The notes below the pieces were generated by a model. That model was not told the origin of the DNA and searched no databases. It was given only the letters and a program-made list of their open reading frames with translations. From Mactra quadrangularis (taxonomy: Eukaryota > Mollusca > Bivalvia > Venerida > Mactridae), in the NCBI GenBank assembly GCA_025267735.1, contig CM046303.1, forward strand, positions 53,523,403 through 53,587,402: DNA of 64,000 nucleotides, given 5' to 3'. Below are positions 26,001-41,000 of the stretch, one piece after another (position 1 is the first letter of the stretch; the number at the start of each line of letters is the position of its first letter). The position numbers and the translations under genes are program-made.

Positions 26001-29000
26001 TTGTGACAGGTTAATAAAACAGGACTATAACAACCTAACAGTTCATGAAACATGTCAAGTTTGCAAACAAAATGGAAATGTTCCCAGCCGTCATTTCATA
26101 GCAATTATCATAAATGGAAATGTTCCCAGCTGTCATTTCATAACAATAATCATAAATGGAAATGTTCCCAGCTGTCATTTTATAACAATAATCATAGATG
26201 AATATGTTCCCAGCTGTCATTTCATAACAATAATCATAGATGAATATGTTCCCAGCTGTCATTTCATAACAATAATCATAGATGAATATGTTCCCAGCTG
26301 TCATTTCATAACAATAATCATAGATGAATATGTTCCCAGCTGTCATTTCATAACAATAATCATAGATGAATATGTTCCCAGCTGTCATTTCATAACAATA
26401 ATCATAAATGGAAATGTTCCCAGCTGTCATTTCATAACAATAATCATAAATGGAAATGTTCCCAGCTGTCATTTCATAACAATAATCATAAATGGAAATG
26501 TTCCCAGCTGTCATTTTATAACAAAAATCATAAATGGAAATGTTCCCAGCTGTCATTTCATAACAATAATCATAAATTGAAATGTTCCCAGCTGTCATTT
26601 CATAACAATAATCATAAATGGAAATGTTCCCAGCTGTCATTTCATAACAATAATCATTAAAAAGAAATGTTCCCAGCTGTCATTTCATAACAATAATCAT
26701 AAATGGAAATGTTCCCAGCTGTCATTTTATAACAATAATCATAATGGAAATGTTCCCATCTGTCATTTTATAACAATAATCATAGATGAATATGTTCCCA
26801 GCTGTCATTTTATAACAATAATCATAAATGGAAATGTTCCCAGCTGTCATTTCATAACAATAATCATAGATGAATATGTTCCCAGCTGTCATTTCATAAC
26901 AATAATCATAAATGGAAATGTTCCCAGCTGTCATTTCATAACAATAATCATAAATGGAAATGTTCCCAGCTGTCATTTCATAACAATAATCATAGATGAA
27001 TATGTTCCCAGCTGTCATTTTATAACAATAATCATAAATGGAAATGTTCCCAGCTGTCATTTTATAATAAAAATCATAAAGGGAAAAAAGTTCCCAGCTG
27101 TCATTTCATAACAATAATCATAGATGGATATGTTCCCAGCAGTCATTTTATAATAATAATCACAAAGGGAGTAAAACAAACAAACCTTAAACATAAGTTG
27201 TGTTTTCTCATCTAGTTCATGAAACATATCCAGTTCATCAACAAAGTTAATATCAGTTTCATCAGAGGAGTTAGAAGAGGAAGATTCAGACATTAAACTA
27301 TTATCACTGTTAGTATCATCATCATCTTTATTTGTAAGCTTTGTCTTCTTTAATACTTCCTTTAATTTTGTCTGTAATTCCGAGGCATTACTTGGTGCCT
27401 TCTTTACATTAGTTGTACAACCTTCATGTGTATATAACATCAGAGAAAGTACCTGAAGATATAGACGATATTTGTCAACTTTGGTGTAATATCATTTTAT
27501 GTTTCACCGAGTGAGCTCAGAAAACATATTTTCATGAGTGGCATTGCCATGAGTGAAAATGTCATTTTCTGAATACATGAGTTGATGATCACTGATCACT
27601 TGTCCCAGGCTTCAAGCTAGTGGGTAAAAGTGATGACTGTAAACAATGAAAATCAAAAGTTCAGGCATGCTCTTATATACAATATTTATCAAGCTATTAA
27701 AATTCAGGAAGAATTTCCTAAGTATGTTTTGTGTAACATCATGTATTATCTTGCAAGGGTCAAAACAAGCATTGAAACTTAGCTGATTTGGAAAAGCTAT
27801 ATTTTGAACTGACATGACATTGAAAAACATTTCACTAGTCACATAAAACACAATAGGAATATCAGGACAAAGGCACTCTTCTCAGCGGAATACAGGCTTG
27901 ATCCCTAAACAAAACTAACACTTTTTTTCCCAGTCACTCTACAATCCTATAAAAATAATCCCCAAAGAATGTTGAACCATAATTCACATAGAATGGGAAA
28001 ACATTTGTGACTTCATCACAACACAGTCTAGGATGTTTCTTTTACCAAATTATTTTCTGGATAATCTAACTGATTATATTACATAATATAATTTAATATT
28101 TTTACAACTTTTTTACTGGCAATGAAGTCGATCATTTACCACAAATAAGTGAAAAAGCATATTTTTCCACAAGAAAAGGACTGAGGCCCCTTACTAAAAA
28201 TGGTGTAATTGCCCTAAAAGATCTACAATGATAAAGGTCACAGGAAGTATAGAATGTTTACCTCCAAGTCTTTAAGCAGCCATTGTTGACTAAATCCTGT
28301 ACCCTTACTAGCAGTGGTCACTAAACATTGTATAAAATCAGGGGCATGTAACTCTTCCATACAACAATTATCAGCAGATTGTAGACTGTTATGTAATAAC
28401 TTTAATGCAAGGGAGAGAACCCATAAATTCTCTACACTTTCAACAATGTCTGAAATAATAGAAATATAAAGAGCGTTTCAACATAGTCACATGGATGTAC
28501 ACTACTTTTGTGCACTTATCACATTACTCATGTAACAAGATAAAGTTTAAGAGCTGTTTAGTCAGCTTCCATACACATGTTCAGCCAAATTTACAATCTT
28601 GAATCATTACTCCTGATCATTGAAATCACCTTCAGGCAGGCAATTCCTCACAGTAACCACTAACACCTGGGTGGAGTGGAACAATTGTAGGTAAATTTCT
28701 TGCTCAAGGAAATTAGCAATGCCCCTAGTGGGGATCGAACCTGGGACATATCGACTCTTAAGTGAGCATCCTACCACTGGACCACTGCTTCTACGCTATA
28801 GTACTTATATAAACATAAACAACTGAAAGTTATATCTTAATTAAGATATCCTATGCTGACATTACAAATCATTTAATAACAAGCTTAATGGACTTATGAC
28901 TCTGATGATAGAAAATGTAAGACCTTTGTCTTACATTCCTTTTCAATAAATATTGGAAAAAGTAGTCTAACTACAAATGAATTTGATGAATTTTCAATAA

Positions 29001-32000
29001 AATTTTCAATAAAAGTCTAATGAGGCAAGCTTTCCACCTCTAACAGTAACAGCCTAATTTCTCATCTACATAGTTTAAAGTAACACTTAGTCACTGAACT
29101 CATATCCATGACCATCTTGGACCATCAATGGAGGTTACAATTATTTGATGTCAAAAATTAAAAAAAAATTGTAGAAACATAAATAACTGAATTGTAATTG
29201 GTGTTTTCAAAGATTCTGGTTTATTGACCCAGCGGTTATATACGTGGTGAGGAGTTTACTTCGTAAATTGATATTATAGTTTTCAAGTTGAAGTTTTAAA
29301 ATCAACAAACAGAAGTCAAGAGAGAAGCTCTAACTATCAGCCAGACATGTTACTAGCTTGCAAAATATAAATATCAGTAAACTTAAAAAACTGATCAGAC
29401 TATTGACATTAAATAGAAATTTCATTTTCATAAATATTATTTTTAAAATCCATTGAAAACTTACCTCCTGATTTCTTTTCCACAATATCTTTGACAATGT
29501 TAACAAACTTTGTTATATTGGTAGAATCCCAGACTTCAGTATTCAAAGCTAAACAATCTATATATTTATCTGGTACCTAGAATAGAAATACAATACATAT
29601 ATCATAAATAGGGTGTTCAAAAACTTATACAAGTAATTTGTCTCCGTTGCTTATATTTTGCGACTTGTATTTTGAAAGGTTCTTTGCTATCCTATAATTT
29701 GGAGGAATATATGCATTATTATTATTTTTACCATAATCCAATATCATATCCTGCAAATGATCCGCAAGTTTTTTTATACTTAGGCTGATTTTTACATTGA
29801 GCCTGTGTAAGAGCAATCACAAATGTTCAATTAGGGACTTTAGTCAGTTATCTTTCCCTGACAAAATCTGAAGCAATCCAATTGGTTAGTAGGTCCTTAC
29901 AGTTGGAATCCTCAGATTTTATCACCCTAGTAAGGATGACAAATACTTCATCTAATATCTTTCTTGTGAATTAAGATATTAACAGAAGTGATAAAATTTA
30001 GATAGTTCTTAACCCTAAAAATACTGAGCTTGATTTTCAAACAAATTAAAAGATTCACGAAAAAGTTATTTAGGATTAATTTTGCCAAATTGTCATTGAA
30101 AAGTAAGGATAAAATCCAAGTAATCCAACTAATTGGACCTACCTATTTGAAGAGTATACAAGGGGAAATAACTGACCAACGTCCCTTATTGATATTGATA
30201 GTAAATTGTTAGCAGCCTAATTACTTTCTACAAATTCAATTTACACAGACTCTGTGAAAATACTGACAGTCAGACTCATTTTTATGAATATTCAGAGAAG
30301 ATAATGTTTTCCAATTGAATTATATAAGTTAGCATTGGATACAATAAAGAACAAACAAGTACAATACTAGTACTAGTTAAATGTATTGATACAGGATTTC
30401 AAATACTGATACTAATACCAAAGAGTATAGTTCAATGTTCAACTGGGAACAGCAATGAATCAATTAATAAGATTATTGTTCCATAGCTTTTATCTGAACT
30501 GAACACTATTAACAGCATTAGTATTTCAAATTTTCTAATTCAAGATCAGGTTTTCCAAGCTATTTTGATGGTGTATGTTATTTACACGTAGCACCATATG
30601 TACAATGCCTATTCTATGTATGTCATTTTGAATGTAGAGACAAGTGTAATTTGTTACCTGGTCTGTGATTGGATGATTTGTTGCCAGTTGTGTCATAATA
30701 GACCTAATCCGGAATTCAAATTTATGGGTTTGTCCGTCCGTGCACAGGCGGTACAAACAAAGTTTTCTACACATTATTGCTAAATAGCGAAAACTATGGA
30801 TTAAATCCTATTGTTCTTTGTACACATGTTTTCATTGTAACAGTGAAAGTTTGTTTGTACCGGAGGGGAAAAACCGAATATTTGAATTCCGGATATAGTC
30901 TATAATTACATCAGCAAAGGTCAGCTAAATGTGCACCATACTGTGAACTTGATCATATAAAAAAGTGAGTCAGAAAGCTGAGAATTTTAGATCAGGTTTT
31001 GACAGGATGGACAAAGTCAACACATAGATTGTGAAACAAGACAACAAAAAGAAACTTAAACTTACAGTATGTCTCTTTCTAGATTTAACATCAACAAGTA
31101 ATGTAGTATGTCTATCAGGATAATGTTTTAATACAACACCTTGTTTACGATCCATACCAATATAATTATAGGATACTAAAGTACCAGTGGTAAGAACCTG
31201 CAGTAAAAATATATTATACAATAATAACACCAATCATTTAAGTCAGTGGTAATATAATCAAGTTTTGAACATACAAAAATCATAAGAAAATGTACATTCA
31301 AATTTAGTTTCATTAACCCTTATCATACTGTTTTCCTATATACTGATAAGCTCAGCCCACTGCAAAATAGATTTAGCTGATATCACCTGCAGCATGAGTC
31401 TTGGTTGCACTAAGCAGTGAGAAGACAATAAGATTGACGCGACTGGTTATCACTCTTAGCATGATAAGGGTTAACTCACTATCAAAATGTTATATAGCAG
31501 TTTTATCATTATGTTGTTTGAGGATAAACATGTATTGACAGCTGGTGGTCACATGACCAAAGCAGTAAGGCCAAAAAAAAAATATATGTTGATTTATTGC
31601 AGAGCAAGGGGCTAATTTCAATATGGAAGCTTCTGTCATGTGCTGTACTTCAAGATCTTCAGATGATCATGAAAGTATTGAGCATATTTTGGACTTGAAA
31701 ATGTGGATAAATGGATACTTTTCATGATCAGGTAAATCAAATTTTTTTCTAACGTTTTCTTGTATTCTTACAATTCTGAATTTACAGTCAACTTAACATT
31801 TTTCAGAGATTTCTAAAAAGATATCAAAAACAGTTAAATCTTCAGATGATTTCAACTTACTTCTGGAAAGCCAGCCATAACAAACATAGCAAATATGGAG
31901 GACAATTCAGGTTTCTGTAAAATAAAGGTGACAGCATATATAAACTTAAATAATTTCAATAAAGTAAAATTTGTTTACAATAATTTATCCTTTGTTACAA

Positions 32001-35000
32001 TTACCATGTATTCTTGTCGAGGAATACAACCTCAAATTACAATAAAGTTCAACCAAAGGTGAGTAAAATTCACCACATAAATCACTATTGAATTTTTTAT
32101 ATGTAAATTAGGGTCCACATTAGGGGGTCAAATGCCACAGGGTAAAAAAATAAGCAGCCCGCCTGGGACTTGCACCATGAACCCTTGATGAGTGCTCTCC
32201 CAACTGAGCTTCATGTATCTGGCCGCTTACATATACTTCTCCTTATAGTGTGAACAGGTATGTACTGTGACAGTAAACTAACAGAAAATTTTGCTAGAAT
32301 TTTTAGCTATTTTACTTAAATGTATAGCATAATTTACCTTAGCTATATTGTGTATACAATCTATAAGATGTGTATGTAAAACAGGATTCCAGTCTGTTGA
32401 ATTATATAACTTCTGTAATATACGTGCTACTGAACACGACCATTCTAGTCCACTCCTGTAATTAAAATAAAATATATGTCATTATAAATATTATCATGCA
32501 AACCTAAATTGTAACAAAAAATGTAATAATATGAAATTCCCTAAGTTCTCTGGCTTTGAATTAATCTCGTACAATAGTATTTGTCAGCAACTTAGAAAAC
32601 GAAATTTGTTTAATTATCACCAAGATTGATAGAATAAGTAGTTTACAAGTAAACAAGCCATTTCCTTTATTATGCTGGAAATACCATCAAATTCTGCTTC
32701 AGAAATCAGATTGATTTTGGTTGGCTAAACATAAAGTAAGATATAATGATCTTATTTGTATAATTTTGAATCAATTCACAAAGATGTACTTTTACAAATT
32801 ATCTTTGTGCTGTGGTCTTGTGGATGCATGACCAATAAATAATTATACTTTTTGAAATGTGACTCAATTTGTGAGTAATAGACAAATACCCATTAAGTAT
32901 ACAAGTGTACCATTTACCCATACTTACTTCTCAAGACATGATGCACCAAATGTAAATAGATATTTAATTGTAGCAGTTCCAGGTTTCTGATCATCTCCAA
33001 CTTTTATATCTACTGATTTATCTGCTACCTGTAATTATAAAGATAAATAGAGCTTTTTTTCATGCTTTACAGTAAAATATGGGGTTAATCGCTAAAAAAA
33101 TTATCTTAAATTGTTATTGCCAAAATAATGTCATCGTAGAAAATAACTCCTGTCATCTGAGAGAATTCATTTATTTTGTTGGGTTTAATGCCATAGCAAC
33201 ACATTGTATAGGTCATATAACAGCCTCCAGGACAATAACCTAGTTTTCCTGGACCCTTGTCTTTAAGTAGTACTCACCTACCATTCCTCAAGGCTGGAAA
33301 CTTGTCCATATACCTTATTAATGGAGGAAGATCGACATTATTGTCAAATTTTCATGGAAGGGTATACCCCCCCCAGGTGGGTTTCGAACCTGTACTCCCT
33401 GCGGGCACTACATTCAAAATCCAGGCATGCTACCAACTACCCGGGTTTCATCTGTGAGAAGAAATGACGTCATTTTACATTTGTGTAAAATATCTTTAAT
33501 AAAGCACAGACCTAGGCATAAAAGAAACAGAATATTCTTCAATGTTTGGATTGAAATCTTTATAAACCAATAAATACACAAATCCCACCAGCATTTTACT
33601 AAAGATAGTCTTGCTGTAATTGCATTTATACTGTTATAAAATAAGACAAGTATTTTTTTTAACAATAAAAACCTGAACACACTTACATCAACAGGACATT
33701 TTATCAACAATACACCAAGTAGACCCATAGCTAAATGTCTTGTATTTACTTCATGTCCACTGACACCTCTGTTAATATAAATATACAAAATATCAATATA
33801 CAAGGTTGAAGTTGCCTTGAAAGCTTGACTAACTTCGTAAATCATGCACTAAGTTTATTCTTTACACCAAATAGAGGTATATTAAAATTAATTTGTTTGG
33901 CAAATTTATACAATAACCTAAAAGAAAGTTGATTGAGAGTAGGTTCAATATTTTTTGCTAATACACATTTACAGCTTTTAAAGTAAACACAACTGTATTT
34001 ATGTAGTTTCTATATAAACCTGCTTTGATTTTAGGTACCGTAAACTCTTAGACATACTAGCACAACAGTACATGTGTTAATCCTAATAGGCAGGAACCAA
34101 ATATGAAAAGGCTTTGCCACCAGCAAAGAGCCAGGTCAGCAGACACAACACATGCCGACTAACCAGACTCTTTGCTGTTGGCTCCTCGTTGTCCAATTTC
34201 TATCCTGAAATCCCTAAAAATGACAATGGATAGGTCTAAAAATTGAAGACAGACTAGTCCATTGTGGAAATTCAGCATTGAAAGGCAGACAGTATGTATA
34301 ATTTAAACAGAATCTATAATTCAAAGTATAACTTAAAAGTTGTTCATTAATACACAATTAAATTTTCAAAAATAAATAATATACAAAATAATAACTAATA
34401 AATAAATTGATTAAACAATAAAAAGGTCAAGTACCTTGATATTTTAAACAACAGTTTCAAGAACTCTGGAGTCATAAAGTTGAAACTTCTTCCACCAGGG
34501 ACAGCCTTTATGAAACAAAATATAAAAGAACAACATATAGTATCAGACTTCACAAAATATGTCATTAGTACCAGACATTTGTACAGCAAAATGAATTTTT
34601 GATTAATCAGAATGAAAGTTTGCTAGAACCTTAAAGATCTGGGTGATTTGTAAAAACATACTGTCCATTTTAATGATTTAGCATATTAAATATTCCACTT
34701 AATTGCTTCTACAATTTACATGTGGAACAATATCTAAAGTAAACAGATTTTTAACTAATTATAATGCTGTTTTATAGACATGGGAACTTAAAGCAGATTT
34801 GAAAGATTCAAATTATAAAAATTACATTCACAATCCTGGAAAAAAATAAAATTGTACACACCAAACTTAACTAGCAAATCAGAGGTTGTAGAAAGGGTAA
34901 TTTAAGTCACACAAACAGGGGTGTAGAATTCCTACGCCCGACTTGTCCGACTCTTACATCTATGTCTGCAGACAACTAATTATTTCTAGACCTCTTGTCC

Positions 35001-38000
35001 GTGGACAAATAATACCCTTAAGTTGTAAGTGCACTAACATAGCAATACTTAAGGTAGACTTCCCATAATAGCTGCTGTCAAACTTCGGGCGATGTCGGGT
35101 CATGTCGACAAATTGCGTAAGCGGTTTTCGTCGGTGTCGTTATCAATCGATAAAGATCGGATGACCTTTTTTATTGTGTAAATGCCTCATTTTTCAAATA
35201 TTATTATTATTTTTATTGTATTACCTTACAAGAATATTAATTCTCTCAATTATTTGAGAAAATAGGTAGAATTCGTGTAAAAAGTTTAAACCGGAAATTT
35301 AAAAATCCAATTCAAATAATGGACGAAAAGATTCGTCCCCTAACAGATTCGTCCCCGAACAAATTCGTAATCAATAAGTTGTTGATGATTAATGCAATTA
35401 GACCGTAAAATACCATTATTTTATCTTTGAATTGTCAATAATGGCGTTTAAAAGTAAAATATATACTGTAAAGATGTGTTTACTTCATATTATGATGGTC
35501 ACTAGAGTTTTGACATTTTTTCAAAAAGGGGGTTGATGTATTAAAATGGCATTTTGTTTAGTTATCTGTGGTAAAAGTTTTTGTTCTTTGTTTTATTCAT
35601 TGCCATATGGTTTAAGGTAAATTATTAAATGTGTAACTAGGAGTGCAGAAACTGTTTTCATAGTCAAAAAATAAGGATACGGACTTGTAGTTTTTATAGC
35701 TGGTGAAAATCGTCACATTTTCTGTTGGGTCTCCCTATTATTAACTTGGTATGTGTGTAAAAATACCAAGGTAAAGTTATTAAAGTTGATGTATTTGCAT
35801 TCATTAAAGTATTGTGAATTTTATCAAACAAAATTTATGAAAATAATTTGATTATTTAAATTAATTTTACATTTTAAAGACATATACCCCTTCAAATTTA
35901 TAGTGTGATTCTTACTTATAACTCAATTTTCAAAAAAATGTTATAAAAAATTTATTGGATGGTAAAAATTTAAAATATTTTGCCAGTGAATCTAGGTTGT
36001 GATCCTGATTATAAAGAAAGTAGCAAAAGTCTTATTCCTTGATATGTGTATTATGGGTATTCTACCTTAATAATGTTTCAATTATATCAATTGTCTGGGG
36101 ATAAGTGAAAAATAATTGGAATTCCACACCCCCGATAAAAACTTAATGTTTGGTTTCTCTTAATCACAATTTTGTGAAAAAAAATCAATATTTCTAACTC
36201 ACTATTCAACCAATCTAAATACTCATAAAAATACAATAGAAATCAAATGAAATAGTAAGCTACAGAACTAACATTGATATCATGAGGTATCATAGCACCC
36301 AGTAAACCCATAAATCTTTCCTGTGAATGAATAGAGAAGGCTTCTTCTTGTCTACTTTCTATACTTCTATCTTCATATAATGATACTGTCTTGGTCTCAC
36401 TTTTTTCCCTGGAGTCACTTTTCCCCTTGGTATCACTTTTTTCGTTTGAGTCACTTTTTTCTTTCGGGTCACTTTTTTCTTTTGAGTCACTTTTTTCTTT
36501 TGGGTCACTTTTTTCTTTTGAGTCACTTTTTTCTTCATTTTCATCCTTCTTTCCTTCACTGTTTCTCTTATCTTTGTTTTTATCAACATCAGTTGGTTTA
36601 TTAGCAATATATGGAACACCTTTAAGACTTTCTGTAAAATGTATAGTGAAAACATTGTAGCCTTGAACAATCTTAACACAGAGCAACACCTCAATTATTC
36701 GCAACATATATCATTATTTATTTATTAAATGTATGAATACTTAAAACAATCTTAAGAACATGGTTTTATATCAAATATAGCAAAAGTCCAAAAGCTCTCA
36801 CTGGAAGGTTTGTCACAAAAAATGTCAAGCAAAACAGGAGTCTGACCCATCTAAGCCTTACCATTTAGATACTAAGATAAATCACTATTGAATCTACTTC
36901 CTGGTCTCCTAACACAAAGCATAAGGATGAAATTTCTTGCTGAATTTAACAAGGAGGTGGATTACAGTTAAGTTTTTATTCAAACCGGAAAAGGTTATCC
37001 AGAGATTACCACTTCAATATTATTAAGATCCCAAGAAAATACTTCAATCAATACATGTGTTGAGGTTTTCTTCCATAATGCTCATACAACTGGCATAAAA
37101 TATACAAATACAGTAAGTTTTCTAGAACTCAAAAATGGCTTAGTCAGGAAAAATTAGCAAGGAAACAGCAGATGGTTGATATTTCATTTTCTCCATAGGG
37201 AGGAGCAAAACAATGCAGAGGGGAAAAAAAGGGACAAGATGTGCCCAGCTATTCTGCTTTAGAAACAAATGTAATGTGGAAACCACATTAAAGCCATATC
37301 AAAAAAACTTTAACACAAAAATTACAAAGGGAAATAATCCATAATTAAGCCAGGTAGAGTTGTGGTTACTGTCTTATTCTGTTCATGGCATGGTATGTTA
37401 TTACTGTATGAAGTTTCATAAAGATCGGACCATAAATGGCAGAAATATATGGAAAAGAAAAAACTTTAACAAAATTGTTAATGACACTGGACGCCCGACC
37501 GCTTGCCCAACCGACCGCTTGCCCAACCGGCCGCCCGCCTGGGTTTTGCAAAACTATAAGCCAATTTTTTTTATTGAAAAATCCGGCTAAAAATCCCTAA
37601 TATAAGACATTTTCAAAGCAAAATTACACAATACATACCATCTTCATCATCGGGTACTTGTTGTAAACAATGTGTTGTTATAGCTATACATTGATTCTGT
37701 AATTGTGTAGCTAAGCTAGAATAATCATGATCTACAACAACATTCTCAGAGTTACATATAATATCACCCATTGATATAGCTAGTAATGTGAACAACATCC
37801 ATACATGTTGATGTATATAGGCTTGTATCAGTGAATCTGTCTCCTGAGCTGTTTTCACTGTAAATATATCAATGGAAATGTCATAACAACTAATGCTATA
37901 CTGACTAGAGCTATCACAGAAGTGATGAATACCCCAATATGCCACCATTTTGAAGGGGACGACCACAACAATATTTACCTTTAACCCCATTCATTGGCCA

Positions 38001-41000
38001 TGCCCTTTGAGGTTTCGACACAGTTCTCACACATTCTTGTGAGAGATAACATTTATGATATGTACTTGTAAAATCCATCAACCCATGGTGGAGTTATTGC
38101 CCTGACAAGATTTAGGATGGACGGACGGACAAAATTATAGCCCCCATAGCTTCCACCACTACTAGGGGTGGGAGTGTAAAAAATCTACCGTATAATGTTC
38201 TTAATACTTTTACTGTTCATTAACCTGGTAAGCCTTCTTGCCCAAAAAGAACAATTAAATACAGTTAAGGTCTGCTATAAAGACCACCTTGGTTATTGCA
38301 TTATCTTGTAATTTTTGATGATTTTCAAGTCCCAAGTGACTCATTTGAGAAGAAAAAGGTCCCTATATTAGAGTAGAACCGGTTATATCGGACACCTCGG
38401 TCTTGTTTGTTCCTGACTTGCTTATTTACGGCATTCAGGTTACTGTATAAACTGAACCAGAGAACAGCTACAAAATATTCATTTTCTACAACAGTAATGC
38501 ATTGAAATGGTGTGTTTTTACATTGCATTCAATGTTGTGTATTATCGGATGGGTTGAGTGTAGTATCGGACATTCCTGAGGTCTTGTATCGGACACAAAA
38601 TAGATAATCTGGGTTCATCAAACTGTTACGTTGTTTTTAAAAAAATCATTACTCATACGACAATTACATCTAATGTTACTAGGCAGTAACCCGAATGCCG
38701 CGAATTATATAGTTATATAACCGATACGCAAGTCGGGAACAAACAACACCAAGAGTGTCCGATATTACCCGCTCCTACTATAAGATAATCTATTTAAAAA
38801 GTAAAAAAATAACACTTGAGCAAAACACATTCTTCTAAAAAAGTTAAATACTGATAGGTTCAAAATCGTGGAATTGATTATTATCCAATCATATCCAATC
38901 GTATAAAAGAAAATACAAACTCAACATAGAGCTAAATCATACATATTTGGACAATTTTTTACATTAGATAATGTTGTTATCAAATTTTCCAGCATAATTT
39001 TGAATAAATGAGATACCACAGAAATCCTATAACATGAACTGTGTTATTTAGCACAGTTAAATATTTTAACTGACTGATGAATATTTTCGTTATATAAATG
39101 AGTTACATTATTATAACAAGAAGCGCCGCAATGCGACGAAACCAGGTTTTCAACGACCAAGTTTGGATGTGACAGAAATGATTCATTTGAAAGCAACAAA
39201 ATCAATACATGCAAAATGAAGCAATTACGTGGAAACTGAATTTCTAATTTAGCAACAGTGACCTTGACCTTGATCACAGACAATTGGGTAGCAATCCCAA
39301 GCTGTCTCTTGATATCAGCTACCAATACACCAAGTTTGGTGTCAATAGGTCAAAGCAAACTAAAGTTATTGAGCGGAAACTGAATTTCTATTTTTAGTGT
39401 CAGTGACCTTGACCTTGATCACAGACACCTGGGTAGCAATCCCAAGCTGCGTGTTGATATAAGCTACCAATACACCAAGTTTATTGTCAATAGGTCAAAG
39501 CAAACTAAAGTTTGTAAGCGGAAACTGAATTTTTATTTTCAGTGTCAGTGACCTTGACCTTGATCACAGACATCTGGGTATCAATCCCAAGCTGCCTCTT
39601 GATATAAGCTTCCTATACACCAAGTTCGGTGTCAATAGGTCAAAGCAAACTAAAGTTATTGAGCGGAAACTGAAATTCTATTTTTAGTGTCAGTGACCTT
39701 GACCTTGATCACAGACACCTAGGTAGCAATCCCAAGCTGCCTCTTAATATAAGCTACCCATACACTAAGTTTGGTGTCAATAGGTCAAAGTAAACTAAAG
39801 TTATTGAGCGGAAACTGAATTTCTATTTTTAGTGTCAGTGACCTTGACCTTGATCACAGACACCTGGGTAGCAATCCCAAGCTGTGTCTTGATATAAGCT
39901 ACCCATACACCAAGTTTTTTGTCAATAGATCAAAGCAAACTAAAGTTATTGAGCGGAAACTGAATTTCTATTTTTAGTGTCAGTGACCTTGACCTTGATC
40001 ACAGACACCTGGGTAGCAATCCCAAGCTGCGACTTGATATAAGCTACCCATACACCAAGTTTGGTGTCAATAGGTCAAAGCAAACTAAAGTTATTGAGCG
40101 GAAACTGAAACTCTATTTATAGTGTCAGTGACCTTGACCTTGATCACAGACACCTTGGTAGCAATCCCAAGCTGCCTCTTGATATAAGCTACCTATACAC
40201 CAAGTTTGGTGTCAATAGGCCAAAGCAAACTAAAGTTAATGAGCGGAAACCAAAAGTTGACTAACGCCCGCCCGCCCAGCCACCCGCCTGCCGACTTCGG
40301 CATTACAATAACCTGGTTTTCGTTGAAAACCTGGTTAATAAAACATGAGTGGAATGATAAATACTTACATTTCATTTGATGAAATTTAGATATAGAATGT
40401 TGAGCAGTATGTCCAGGAGGTAGTGCTCCTTTATGATGACATCCTAGACATAGATCAAAATCTTCACATTCATTACAATGTATACGTGTACCAACTATAA
40501 ATGCTTGACATTTATTACATTTGTAACTGAAATACAAAAATTTACACTGTTAACAAGCACTTCAATGTTATTAATTTTTTTCATGTCCGGTTCTCTTACA
40601 TATTCTATGACAAATGAAATTTCGAGAGAAAAATTGATCTTGCATACTGCTGTTAATTTAACAATATCAGTTTATTCTGAAATATCAACATTTACATGTC
40701 TTTGACACAAAACATATATACAATCATATAATCCAAATTAAATATAATAAATGAAAAAAATAAACATACAGGAAATTGAAATATTGTATATCAAAATAGT
40801 CAAAAACAAAACCTTGTTCCATTTTATAAATTTTTCAGTATAGTCACATGTTTCACATCTTAAAATCAGGAAGTTGAAATGATGAGTAGATTGTACCCAA
40901 ACTTTTGTTTATAAAGTAAATTGAGATAAAAATTGTATGCTCAGACTAAGAATCGAACCTGGTTCACCTGAGTGGTAAACAACACTTTAACTGCATCACT

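Noticed and set aside
26035..26640. 201-codon open frame on the minus strand with 14-residue repeats
   Set aside because: It is the 42-bp minisatellite read in a frame kept open by its period. It lies in an intron and has no independent start context or flanking coding sequence.
36380..36660. Plus-strand frames rich in HFF/SLFS opposite exon W25
   Set aside because: Antisense shadow of the KSDxKE repeat.
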